In this document: one piece after another, positions 16,691-23,418 of the stretch | Numbering within the stretch: position 1 is the first letter of the stretch | How the letters are laid out: each line of letters starts with the position of its first letter | Position numbers and translations under genes: made by a program | NCBI RefSeq assembly: GCF_002387245.1 | Contig: NZ_DGLD01000004.1 | Coordinates: forward strand, 20,850-84,849 | Source: Brevundimonas sp. UBA4553 | GTDB taxonomy: Bacteria > Pseudomonadota > Alphaproteobacteria > Caulobacterales > Caulobacteraceae | DNA: 64,000 nt | Direction of reading: 5' to 3' | The notes under the pieces: model-generated | Databases searched by the model: none | Seen by the model: the letters and a program-made list of their open reading frames with translations, nothing else | Told to the model about the DNA's origin: nothing

Positions 16691-18166
16691 ATGCGAGCCA
16701 TCCAGCCCCCTGAGACGGCCCCGTCCTCGCTCATCCAGCCGGCGCCGGCCTGGGTTGCCGTGGCGACGACTCTGGTTGTCGGCGCATTTGGCGTGGGGCT
16801 GCGGTTGATCCTGGGCGAAACCCTTGGAGACCACGGCGCCTTTCTGGTTTTCGTACCCGCTGTGGTCGCCGGGGCCGCACTTGGCGGTTGGCGGCCTGGG
16901 ATCTTTGCGACAGTGTTGACCCTGGCCGCCGGGTTTCTGCTTACGCCCTTCAGCCAGGCCCTCGTCATTGAGGCTGTGTTGTTTTGCGGGGTCGCGGCGA
17001 CGGTGACTGTTGGCGGCGAGTGGTTTCAACGCGCCCACCGGGATCTGTCAGCGCGCGAAACACATCTGCGCCTGATCCTTAATACTGTCCCCGATGCGAT
17101 GATCCTGATCGACGAGAAGGGTTCGATGCGCGCTTTCAGCCCGACGGCCGAGCGACTTTTCGGTTGGCCGGTCGATGAGGCTATCGGCCAGAACGTCAAC
17201 GTCCTGATGCCCGATGCTCACCGCGAGGCGCATAATTCCTATCTTCAACGATACTACCGAACCGGCGAGCGTCGCATCATCGGCCGGGGGCGGATTGTCA
17301 TGGGTCAACGCCGGGACGGCTCGACATTTCCGATGGAGCTGGCGGTCGGTGAAATGCGCACGTCCGAGGGCCGCTTTTTCACGGGGTTCGTGCGGGACCT
17401 CACCGAACGGCAGCAGGCCCAGGCCCGGCTTCAGGAGGTTCAGGAGGATCTGGTCCGTGTGTCCAGACTGACTGCGCTCGGCGAGATGGCGTCAGCCCTT
17501 GCGCATGAGCTCAATCAGCCTCTAGCAGCGATCACCAACTACCTGAAGGGTTCCAAACGTCTGTTGCAAGCCCAAGGGACGTCAGATGATCGTCTGACCC
17601 ACGCGATCAGTGAAGCGGCCAACCAGGCCTTGCGGGCGGGCGAGATTATCCGACGCCTGCGCGACTTCGTCGCTCGCGGAGAGAGTGAGCGTCGTATTGA
17701 GGATCTTCTTGCACTGGTCGAGGAAGCGGGCGCTCTGGCGCTGGTCGGCGCCCGGGAGGCAGGCATACAGGTTGAGTTCGACATGGATCCGCTCGTCGGC
17801 CGCGTGCTGGTGGACAAGGTCCAGATCCAGCAGGTCCTGCTGAACCTCATACGCAACGCGATGGAGGCCATGGAAAATACGAAATCCAAACGGCTGGCTA
17901 TAAGGGTGTCCGCCGAGGAGGACATGGCTCGTGTCTCGGTCTCGGATACCGGCTCTGGCATTGGATCGGACACTGCAGAGCACCTGTTCGAGCCCTTCAG
18001 GACCACCAAGCGCAACGGCATGGGTGTAGGCCTGTCAATTTCCCGCACGATCATCGAAGCCCATGGCGGCAAGATCGAGTTCGAAGCCCTGCCGCAAGGC
18101 GGCACGGTTTTCCACCTTACCCTTCAGCGCGCGAGCCTTGCAGAGGATTTGCCCCATGACAGCTGA
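16691..18166 (+). CDS. fixL: FixL-like heme PAS sensor histidine kinase
   Basis: The product is 491 aa from the ATG at 16691 (GGAG five bases upstream; a TTG at 16631 is the alternative). A DUF4118-like membrane region covers about residues 20-110. A PAS domain (125-240) holds H181, R187 and R201, which match the spacing of Bradyrhizobium FixL H200, R206 and R220 (heme ligand and O2-sensing arginines). IIGRGRIV and RRDGSTFPM are FixL-like. The histidine kinase core has the H-box ALAHELNQPL with H272, followed by N, G1 and G2 ATPase boxes. It probably senses O2 or NO at the membrane and phosphorylates the FixJ-like regulator whose start overlaps its end by 11 bases. Likely targets are the divergent aox operon. 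Confidence 0.92.
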   Translation: MRAIQPPETAPSSLIQPAPAWVAVATTLVVGAFGVGLRLILGETLGDHGAFLVFVPAVVAGAALGGWRPGIFATVLTLAAGFLLTPFSQALVIEAVLFCGVAATVTVGGEWFQRAHRDLSARETHLRLILNTVPDAMILIDEKGSMRAFSPTAERLFGWPVDEAIGQNVNVLMPDAHREAHNSYLQRYYRTGERRIIGRGRIVMGQRRDGSTFPMELAVGEMRTSEGRFFTGFVRDLTERQQAQARLQEVQEDLVRVSRLTALGEMASALAHELNQPLAAITNYLKGSKRLLQAQGTSDDRLTHAISEAANQALRAGEIIRRLRDFVARGESERRIEDLLALVEEAGALALVGAREAGIQVEFDMDPLVGRVLVDKVQIQQVLLNLIRNAMEAMENTKSKRLAIRVSAEEDMARVSVSDTGSGIGSDTAEHLFEPFRTTKRNGMGVGLSISRTIIEAHGGKIEFEALPQGGTVFHLTLQRASLAEDLPHDS

Positions 18167-18764
18167 GCTGACCGTGCACGTCATCGATGATGACGAGGCA
18201 GTCCGCGACTCGACGGCATTTTTGCTCGAGACCGCAGACCTGAAGGTGCGAACCTATGAATCGGCGGAAACCTTCCTGGCCGAGCGCGACAGAGCGCCCG
18301 GGTGCATCATCACAGATGTGCGTATGCCCGGCATCAATGGTCTGCAGCTGGCCCGAAGGATCAGAGATTCCGGATCGAACGAGCCTGTGATCGTGATCAC
18401 GGGGCATGCGGACCTGCCGCTCGCGATACAAGCGATGCGCGCAGGCGTCATCGATTTCGTTGAAAAACCCTTCGACGATGAAGTTTTGTTGGGCGCGATC
18501 AGCCGTGTTCTGGGACAGGCGGAAGGTGCGCTGTCCGCTGAAGGGCAGCGCCGGGAGATGGGGTCTCGCTTCGACAGCCTGTCCCAACGAGAGCGGGACG
18601 TTCTCGATGGCCTGGTGCAGGGACACCCGAACAAGGTGATCGCTTACGATCTGAACATAAGCCCGCGTACGGTCGAGGTGTACCGCGCCAATCTTATGAC
18701 CAAGATGAAAGCAGGAAGTCTTTCGGAACTCGTGAGGATTTACCTGACGCTTCACCCTGCCTGA
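18156..18764 (+). CDS. fixJ: FixJ-like response regulator
   Basis: The product is 202 aa. The receiver domain (1-120) has the acidic pocket DDDE at 11-14, phosphoacceptor D54 (IITDVRMPG) and the conserved K in VEKPFDD. The C-terminal LuxR-type HTH (about 140-195) has LSQRERDVLDGLVQGHPNKVIA and ISPRTVEVYRANLMTKM. It overlaps fixL, so the two are translationally coupled. By analogy with FixLJ it should activate or repress under low O2. No fixK gene is visible in the window, so direct control of aox, the hemoglobin genes or the operon downstream is the simplest idea. Confidence 0.92.
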   Translation: MTAELTVHVIDDDEAVRDSTAFLLETADLKVRTYESAETFLAERDRAPGCIITDVRMPGINGLQLARRIRDSGSNEPVIVITGHADLPLAIQAMRAGVIDFVEKPFDDEVLLGAISRVLGQAEGALSAEGQRREMGSRFDSLSQRERDVLDGLVQGHPNKVIAYDLNISPRTVEVYRANLMTKMKAGSLSELVRIYLTLHPA

Positions 18765-18804
18765 TTTTCGATCCGCCCTTCCCCCAGGAAGCAGGTCGTG
18801 GTTA

Positions 18805-18819
18805 TATCGTACTACGATA
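18805..18819. promoter_or_regulatory. perfect 15-bp palindrome, candidate operator
   Basis: TATCGTA and TACGATA arms flank a single central C, 25 bases upstream of the small operon that ends in a MarR gene. A symmetric site this exact next to a MarR-family gene suggests the autoregulatory operator. A TCGTA/TACGA core is also seen in known MarR-family sites such as that of PecS, there with wider spacing. Confidence 0.55.
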
Positions 18820-18843
18820 CAATCTCGGTTTTGAGGTGACGTG

Positions 18844-19134
18844 ATGGATAGTGTTTCAAGGCAGGAAGATCTGGCCTGCTCGCATGAGCTCCAGATTTCG
18901 GTCCGTTTCGACGAAGGGGCCTGGGTTGTCGACTGCAGTCCGATGTTCGAGATTTTAAGCTATCCCTCCGGTGCGGCTGCTGAAGAAGCAGCGCGTCGGC
19001 TGGCCGCCCGGTTGGCCCAACAGGGGCAAGCGGTTCACGTCCTCATAGAAGATCGCCGGCATGCTCTCGTAGGGACACAGACCTATTTTGCCAGCGAGCT
19101 AGGCCAGCCCCGCAACTCGGAGATTCGAGCATGA
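18844..19134 (+). CDS. small hypothetical protein (96 aa), first gene of MarR operon
   Basis: The start is the ATG at 18844, preceded by TGAGG; a GTG at 18841 is equally possible. The sequence reads as a compact alpha/beta domain: VRFDEGAWVVDCSPMFE, then a helix rich in Ala/Arg (AEEAARRLAARLAQQG), then AVHVLIEDRRHALVGTQTYF. It vaguely recalls DUF2188-type small proteins, but I would not assign it. Its stop overlaps the following start (ATGA). It is transcribed from the palindrome-bearing promoter, after fixJ. Confidence 0.6.
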   Translation: MDSVSRQEDLACSHELQISVRFDEGAWVVDCSPMFEILSYPSGAAAEEAARRLAARLAQQGQAVHVLIEDRRHALVGTQTYFASELGQPRNSEIRA

Positions 19135-19310
19135 CGCGGGTTCTAGTTGCAGCGGCGTCTGGGATGGCCTTGCTACTGCTTGGCATATTCATGCTGGTGT
19201 ATGGAAACCTCACAGCCAATCACACTGCCCTCTGGATGGCGTTACTCCTGATCCCTCTCGCTTTAGGCCTGCTCGGCTGGTCGGTCTTTGACCGCAACCG
19301 ACGACTATAA
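19131..19310 (+). CDS. small two-helix membrane protein (59 aa)
   Basis: This short gene overlaps the preceding stop (ATGA). The product has two hydrophobic segments, VAAASGMALLLLGIFMLVYG and WMALLLIPLALGLLGWSVF, and a basic tail (DRNRRL), so it should sit in the inner membrane as a hairpin. No family is recognised. Tight packing between the 96-aa gene and marR makes it a likely real cistron despite its size. Confidence 0.6.
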   Translation: MTRVLVAAASGMALLLLGIFMLVYGNLTANHTALWMALLLIPLALGLLGWSVFDRNRRL

Positions 19311-19314
19311 ATTC

Positions 19315-19782
19315 GTGAGCACTTCCGCAGACTGTTCGGTGCCAAATACTGGGAACACAGACGCTTCGTCAGACGCTTTGACGCAGACAGATTTCCAGAC
19401 CCTGGCGAGATTTCGGGTAGCGATCAGGCAATATCTGGCGTTTGCAGAACAGGGAGCCAAGGCGGTTGGTTTGACCTCGCAGCAGCACCAGGCGCTTTTG
19501 ATTATTAAGTCCCAAAGCTACTCGGGGCCGGTCAGAATTGGTGATGTCGCCAGACTTTTGCTCCTCAAGCCGCACAGCGCGGCTGGACTGATCGACCGTC
19601 TTGCGGAGAACCGCCTGGTTACGCGACAGTCTGCATCGGATGATCGGCGCGAGGTCCATGTCAGCCTCACGGCCGCCGGAGAAGATTGCCTTGCAAAGTT
19701 AACGGCTCGAAATCTGCAAGAACTCCGGGTGGTCTCTCCTGTGCTCTCTGCTCTGTTCGAGCAATTCGACAGCTTCGATTGA
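19315..19782 (+). CDS. MarR-family transcriptional regulator
   Basis: The product is 155 aa from GTG at 19315. An upstream TTG at 19288, inside the membrane-protein gene, would give 164 aa; neither has a strong ribosome site. The winged-helix region is clear: LTSQQHQALLIIKS, VRIGDVARLLLLKPHSAAGL (recognition helix), then the wing TRQSASDDRREVHVSLT. MarR proteins are dimeric, often ligand- or redox-responsive repressors that bind palindromes in their own promoters. The perfect palindrome at 18805 is the obvious candidate site. One Cys near the N-terminus and one in EDCLAKL could be redox-active, which is speculative. Confidence 0.85.
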   Translation: MSTSADCSVPNTGNTDASSDALTQTDFQTLARFRVAIRQYLAFAEQGAKAVGLTSQQHQALLIIKSQSYSGPVRIGDVARLLLLKPHSAAGLIDRLAENRLVTRQSASDDRREVHVSLTAAGEDCLAKLTARNLQELRVVSPVLSALFEQFDSFD

Positions 19783-20048
19783 AAATGTTGGCCCTCGCAC
19801 AAGAGCGTCATGTGCATACGTGATAGTCGAACCGCCGGCGCTCCTGAGCCAGCGCCTTCAGCCGATCGCGGAGCGCGCCATCCTCCGGTCGTGTCCGCAG
19901 AGAGCTGGTCAAAAGCGACAAGGGCGGCGAGCTCATGGCACCTTCTGGGCCTCTCGATGCCAACTGCTGAGGCCTGTGGAATCCGCATCGACATGAAGGC
20001 TCGAGTGCGCCGAGTGGCGCGCCGCACGCATTCGGCGGCCTTAGTCGA
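19783..20048. other. stretch without a recognisable gene
   Basis: Nothing convincing is seen on either strand. A short plus-strand frame here begins MCIRDS, which is a chance match. The composition stays GC-rich, and the stretch may be decayed sequence between the MarR operon and the next mobile segment. Confidence 0.35.
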
Positions 20049-20186
20049 GTGAGGCCTTATGTGTCTACTGGTGGATACGTTGAGGGTCCGCTTTGTGCGC
20101 TGACAGCAATGTCTGTTCCTGGCGCGGAGCCGCCGTTCACCCTGCTGATCGACGGTCTGGAAACCAAGGTGCTTTATCCGGGCTGA
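20049..20186 (+). CDS. possible 45-aa protein coupled to Excalibur gene
   Basis: From GTG at 20049 the frame reads RPYVSTGGYVEGPL and ends FTLLIDGLETKVLYPG, with its TGA directly abutting the ATG of the next gene (TGAATG). The sequence looks protein-like, but the frame is open for some distance upstream, so it may be the tail of a decayed longer gene. No family is recognised. Confidence 0.3.
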   Translation: MRPYVSTGGYVEGPLCALTAMSVPGAEPPFTLLIDGLETKVLYPG

Positions 20187-20492
20187 ATGGACCGGTATCC
20201 ACCCAGATGGTCGAAACGAACAAAACGCAAACCCAAGCCGATGCCGATGTGGCTGGCCGGAACGGGAGCGTTCGCCATCGCCTTTGTTGGAGCGACATAC
20301 ATCGTCACGCCCGACGCTCCCGGGAAGGCGGAGCTCCATCGAGAGTGGAGCAAGCGGACGACGGACCAACACTATTCCGGGTGCGGCCAAGCGCGCGCTA
20401 ATAATCACGAGGACATCGCGTCGTGGGAGCCCGGCTACCGGGGCCATATGGATGGCGATGGGGACGGGTTAGCCTGTGAGCCCTACCTTTGA
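20187..20492 (+). CDS. Excalibur calcium-binding domain protein
   Basis: The product is 101 aa. The basic N-terminus is followed by one hydrophobic helix (MWLAGTGAFAIAFVGATYIV), a likely membrane anchor or uncleaved signal. The C-terminal 40 residues match the Excalibur domain: YSGCGQARANN, EPGYRGHMDGDGDGLACE, with paired cysteines and the DxDxDG calcium-type loop. Excalibur domains are extracytoplasmic and often found in nuclease-associated or surface proteins. The start could also be internal, at the Met before WLAG. The neighbours give no clue, and the gene borders a mobile segment. Confidence 0.75.
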   Translation: MDRYPPRWSKRTKRKPKPMPMWLAGTGAFAIAFVGATYIVTPDAPGKAELHREWSKRTTDQHYSGCGQARANNHEDIASWEPGYRGHMDGDGDGLACEPYL

Positions 20493-20494
20493 GC

Positions 20495-20516
20495 GTCCGC
20501 TAACTGCGAAGCGGAC
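20495..20516. repeat. GTCCGC/GCGGAC hairpin, dispersed-repeat-like
   Basis: Inverted arms GTCCGCT and AGCGGAC lie three bases after the Excalibur stop codon. Similar intergenic elements occur at 27056 and 28480, so this may belong to a dispersed palindromic family and may also act as a weak terminator. Confidence 0.4.
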
Positions 20517-20645
20517 CTCGCGAGGTAAGCTCGGCACAAAGTCCGGTTCCTGGCTTGAAGTGAATGACCCCTCATTGCACTAAATGGTCATCATAGGCGA
20601 GGTCACCAGGCCGAGGCGAGGATAACGGCACTTGAAGCAGGTGGG

Positions 20646-20855
20646 TTAATCTGCGTCCTCGTAGTGCTTCCGGATCATCTCGCGTAGCCAAAGCGGGCGT
20701 CGGGCATCCATGTCGACTTGGTACTGGTCGCTCAGGGGCGCGGAGTCGGGAGCATCCCCGAAATCGAAGGCCTCTGGACGCGTTCGGATAAGGTTCGCGA
20801 TCGGAGAGGCCTTGGGTTCAGGACCGTTTGGGCAGCCGTTTAGGTTATCGCTCAT
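20646..20855 (-). CDS. small hypothetical protein (69 aa)
   Basis: This is an acidic, Pro-rich small protein (FDFGDAPDSAPLSDQYQVDM) ending in a charged helix RPLWLREMIRKHYEDAD. AGGAG lies 12 bases before the ATG, somewhat far. It is on the same strand as the DUF5681 and methyltransferase genes upstream, so it may be the last gene of that mobile cluster. No family is recognised. Confidence 0.45.
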   Translation of the reverse strand: MSDNLNGCPNGPEPKASPIANLIRTRPEAFDFGDAPDSAPLSDQYQVDMDARRPLWLREMIRKHYEDAD

Positions 20856-20928
20856 GGAATTTATCTTGCTCCTATTCGCCGATCACTCAAGTCGTGTTTT
20901 TGGGTCCTAGTAGTGCTCGCCCCTGTTG

Positions 20929-21378
20929 TCACAAACGCCAGGTGAACTTCCGGAGTATGTTGAGATTCTTCCACTCCCACTTCTTTAGGCCGTTGATGCT
21001 CTTGTTGACGGCGTGGGCTTCAGCCTTTTCAACGACTCGATCCAATTTGGGATTGGCTTTTTCGTGCTCTCGTAGAGCCTCACAATGTATTTTGTGCAGA
21101 TAACGTTGGGTCGGACCATTGCCCTTCAGGGCGCTCATTTTCATTGACTGCAAGTTTGCGACATGGAACGGCACCTGACGCGATCCAGCGCTAGTCCGTA
21201 TCGTGACCAATTCTTCTGTAGTGCCGAGGGTGTCTCGGCGTCCCTGCCGGCTGGAGATCGCGCGCTGGTGCTTGGTGCGTGGCCGCCCCAATGGGTTGCC
21301 GGACTCGCCTTTGGCGAACTGACCCTTGGGCGTCCGGCGCCGCGGCAGGTTCTTGAAATCAATCTCGTCGTCCATCAC
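20929..21378 (-). CDS. DUF5681 domain protein
   Basis: The product is 149 aa. The N-terminal motif FAKGESGNPLGRPRTKHQ is the DUF5681 signature (K-G-x-S-G-N-P-x-G-R-P). The rest is basic and helical (ALREHEKANPKLDRVVEKAE). The likely start is the GTG at 21378, sharing GTGA with the stop of the methyltransferase gene, so the pair is coupled. DUF5681 genes typically accompany phage and integrative-element methyltransferases; their function is unknown. The high charge suggests DNA association. Confidence 0.8.
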   Translation of the reverse strand: MMDDEIDFKNLPRRRTPKGQFAKGESGNPLGRPRTKHQRAISSRQGRRDTLGTTEELVTIRTSAGSRQVPFHVANLQSMKMSALKGNGPTQRYLHKIHCEALREHEKANPKLDRVVEKAEAHAVNKSINGLKKWEWKNLNILRKFTWRL

Positions 21379-22673
21379 CGGGCCTCTGCAGTCTGAATGT
21401 GTACGATGTCTTCAAGGGTGGCGGTCAGGCCTGTCATGGCCTCCCAGCGCTGGATGATTGTGTCGACGTAGATCGGGTCGATCTCGATGCCGCGGCATCG
21501 TCGGCCCGAGCGCTCGGCAGCAATCAAGGTCGTCCCTGATCCAAGGAATGCGTCCAGGACCAACTGGCCGCGCTTGGTGACGTCCTTTATGGCGTCCGAC
21601 ACCATGGCGACGGGCTTGACGGTGGGGTGCCAGTCGAGCTCCGCCGCACGCGAACCGCCGCTATTGACCGAGGCGTAGTCCCAAACGTTCGTCCGATTGC
21701 GGCCATGCTTGCCGAGCTCAACAGCATTGAAGTGCTGAGCCTCTCCGACGCGATAGACGAACACCAACTCATGCTTGGAGCGATAGAGGGATCCCATGCC
21801 GGCGTTGGACTTGTTCCAGATGCACAGGTTGAGGAGGTCGCCGTAGACCTGGTCGCCCGCATGCTGGACGTGGCGGGCGTGACGCCAGTCCATGCAGACG
21901 AAATGCACGGCGCCGTTGCGCGAGACTGAAGCGCAAGCCCCCAAGGTCTGCTTCAGGAAAACCTCGAACTGTGTGTCGCTCATCTCACCTGAGGCCATGG
22001 CGAACTCGCGGTGCTTAGAGCGAACATTCGCGTGGCCTTGGATGGCGACGTTGTAGGGCGGATCGAGGAAGGCGGCGTCGATCTTGGCGTCTTCACCAAC
22101 CACCCGCGCCAGAAATTCGGGATCCCGGCAGTCTCCGCAGCCGATGCGGTGATCGCCGAGAACCCAGATGTCGCCGAGCTTGGCGCGGGGCGGCTCGGAA
22201 GACGGGGGGAGGGGCGTGTCGTCGTTGTCCGCCAAGGGCTTGTGATCCAGCATGACGTCGATCTCGCCCACGGTGAAGCCGGTCAGCTCCAGGTCGATCT
22301 CGATCTCCGTGGACTGGATGTCGACGATCATTTCGCGCAGCAGGTCCGGATCCCAGCCCGATTTCTGAGCGATGCGGTTGTCGGCGATCCGCAGCGCCTT
22401 CTTCTGCGCGTCGGTCAGTCCAGACAGGGTGATGGTCGGAACGGCTTCGAGCCCACACTTCTTGGCCGCCAGCGCCCGGCCATGACCAGCGATAATCAGC
22501 CGAGCTTCATCAATCAGGATAGGGTTCACGAACCCAAAGGCCTCGATGTTACGGGCCAGCTGTTCGACCTGCTTAGGCGGGTGGGTCCGAGGGTTAGCCG
22601 GATCGTGTTTGAGGTCCCGGAGCGGTCGATAGACGATCTCGAGCGCACGCGGGGGCGCATCCATAGGGGGCAT
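21375..22673 (-). CDS. ParB-like/DNA methyltransferase fusion
   Basis: The product is 432 aa. The N-terminal ParB/sulfiredoxin-like domain (about 10-140) shows NPRTHPPKQVEQLARNI and a catalytic-like IIAGHGRALAA. The C-terminal N6-adenine/N4-cytosine methyltransferase domain has the order DPPY (204-207) before DAFLGSGTT (374-382), as in the beta class. Such fusions are common on prophages and integrative elements, where they modify DNA without a partner nuclease. No restriction gene is adjacent. It is co-directional with and overlaps the DUF5681 gene. The region upstream is AT-rich and shared with the divergent DUF2924-recombinase unit. Confidence 0.9.
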   Translation of the reverse strand: MPPMDAPPRALEIVYRPLRDLKHDPANPRTHPPKQVEQLARNIEAFGFVNPILIDEARLIIAGHGRALAAKKCGLEAVPTITLSGLTDAQKKALRIADNRIAQKSGWDPDLLREMIVDIQSTEIEIDLELTGFTVGEIDVMLDHKPLADNDDTPLPPSSEPPRAKLGDIWVLGDHRIGCGDCRDPEFLARVVGEDAKIDAAFLDPPYNVAIQGHANVRSKHREFAMASGEMSDTQFEVFLKQTLGACASVSRNGAVHFVCMDWRHARHVQHAGDQVYGDLLNLCIWNKSNAGMGSLYRSKHELVFVYRVGEAQHFNAVELGKHGRNRTNVWDYASVNSGGSRAAELDWHPTVKPVAMVSDAIKDVTKRGQLVLDAFLGSGTTLIAAERSGRRCRGIEIDPIYVDTIIQRWEAMTGLTATLEDIVHIQTAEAR

Positions 22674-22998
22674 GGCAAGAATTCCTTTGATGAGATGAAT
22701 CTGCGCCAGCCCCTTAGGCTAACTCGCACGGACGCCTGACGTCCTCACGGCTCAGATGTGAGCCTGGACTGGCGTGGCAAGCTTAACCCACGCGCAGTCC
22801 GGAGCGGGAAGTGGCTCTACGAGCCACCGGTCCTTCTGAACTCACAAGGCGAGAATGATCCACCCGCATGGGCGCGTCAAGCCTGCGAATGCTACAAACA
22901 AAGAAAACTGCAAGATATTATAAGTTTATAATAGTTACAAGATAGTTTTCGGGATAGTTGCTGTCGACTTGGCCAAATATTCGAGCATTGGTTCAGCT
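22674..22998. promoter_or_regulatory. AT-rich divergent control region
   Basis: Between the methyltransferase and DUF2924-recombinase genes lies a sharply AT-rich tract (about 22895-22955, with TATTATAAGTTTATAATAG) in otherwise GC-rich DNA. The inverted half TTATAA/TTATAA within it may be part of a promoter or regulator site. No gene is seen here. Confidence 0.45.
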
Positions 22999-23418
22999 AT
23001 GAAGGACATAGACGCCGACGCAGACATCGGGTTCGCCGACCTAGCCGGCATGGGTTTGGCCGAGCTTCGTGAAGAGTGGCGGAAACACTTCGGGGCGCCG
23101 CCAAAGTTACGTTCACCGGAACTCTTGGGCTTGATGTTGGCCTATCGGCTTCAAGCCGCCAACGAAGGCGGAATAGACGTGGACCTCCGCCGAACGCTTC
23201 GCCGGCCTCATGCGGGAAAAACGTCTTCGGTGCTGACCCCGGGCACCAGGCTCGCCCGAGAATGGCAGGGGGTCCGCCACGAGGTCACCGTCGAGCCCGA
23301 CGGCCGGGTCCGATGGCAAGGTCAGGATTACCGGAGCCTGTCAGAGGCGGCGCGGGCGATCACCGGCTCCAGATGGAACGGGCCGAGGTTCTTTGGGCTT
23401 CGGGCGGGCCAGCCATGA
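22999..23418 (+). CDS. DUF2924 protein
   Basis: The product is 139 aa from the ATG at 22999; a TTG at 22969 would add ten residues. Family pattern: LAELREEWRKHFGAPPKLRSPELLGLMLAYRLQ, then LTPGTRLAREWQGVRHEVTV and YRSLSEAARAITGSRWNGPRFFGL. DUF2924 genes almost always precede a large serine recombinase, as here, with ATGA overlap. The C-terminal part resembles small DNA-associated domains. A role as recombination directionality or accessory factor is plausible but not shown. Confidence 0.85.
   Translation: MKDIDADADIGFADLAGMGLAELREEWRKHFGAPPKLRSPELLGLMLAYRLQAANEGGIDVDLRRTLRRPHAGKTSSVLTPGTRLAREWQGVRHEVTVEPDGRVRWQGQDYRSLSEAARAITGSRWNGPRFFGLRAGQP

Noticed and set aside
19810..20052. Frame beginning MCIRDS, a string known from sequencing-adapter artefacts
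   Set aside because: The DNA here (ATGTGCATACGTGATAG) differs from the Nextera mosaic end, so it is not adapter carry-over; the frame itself has no protein-like features.
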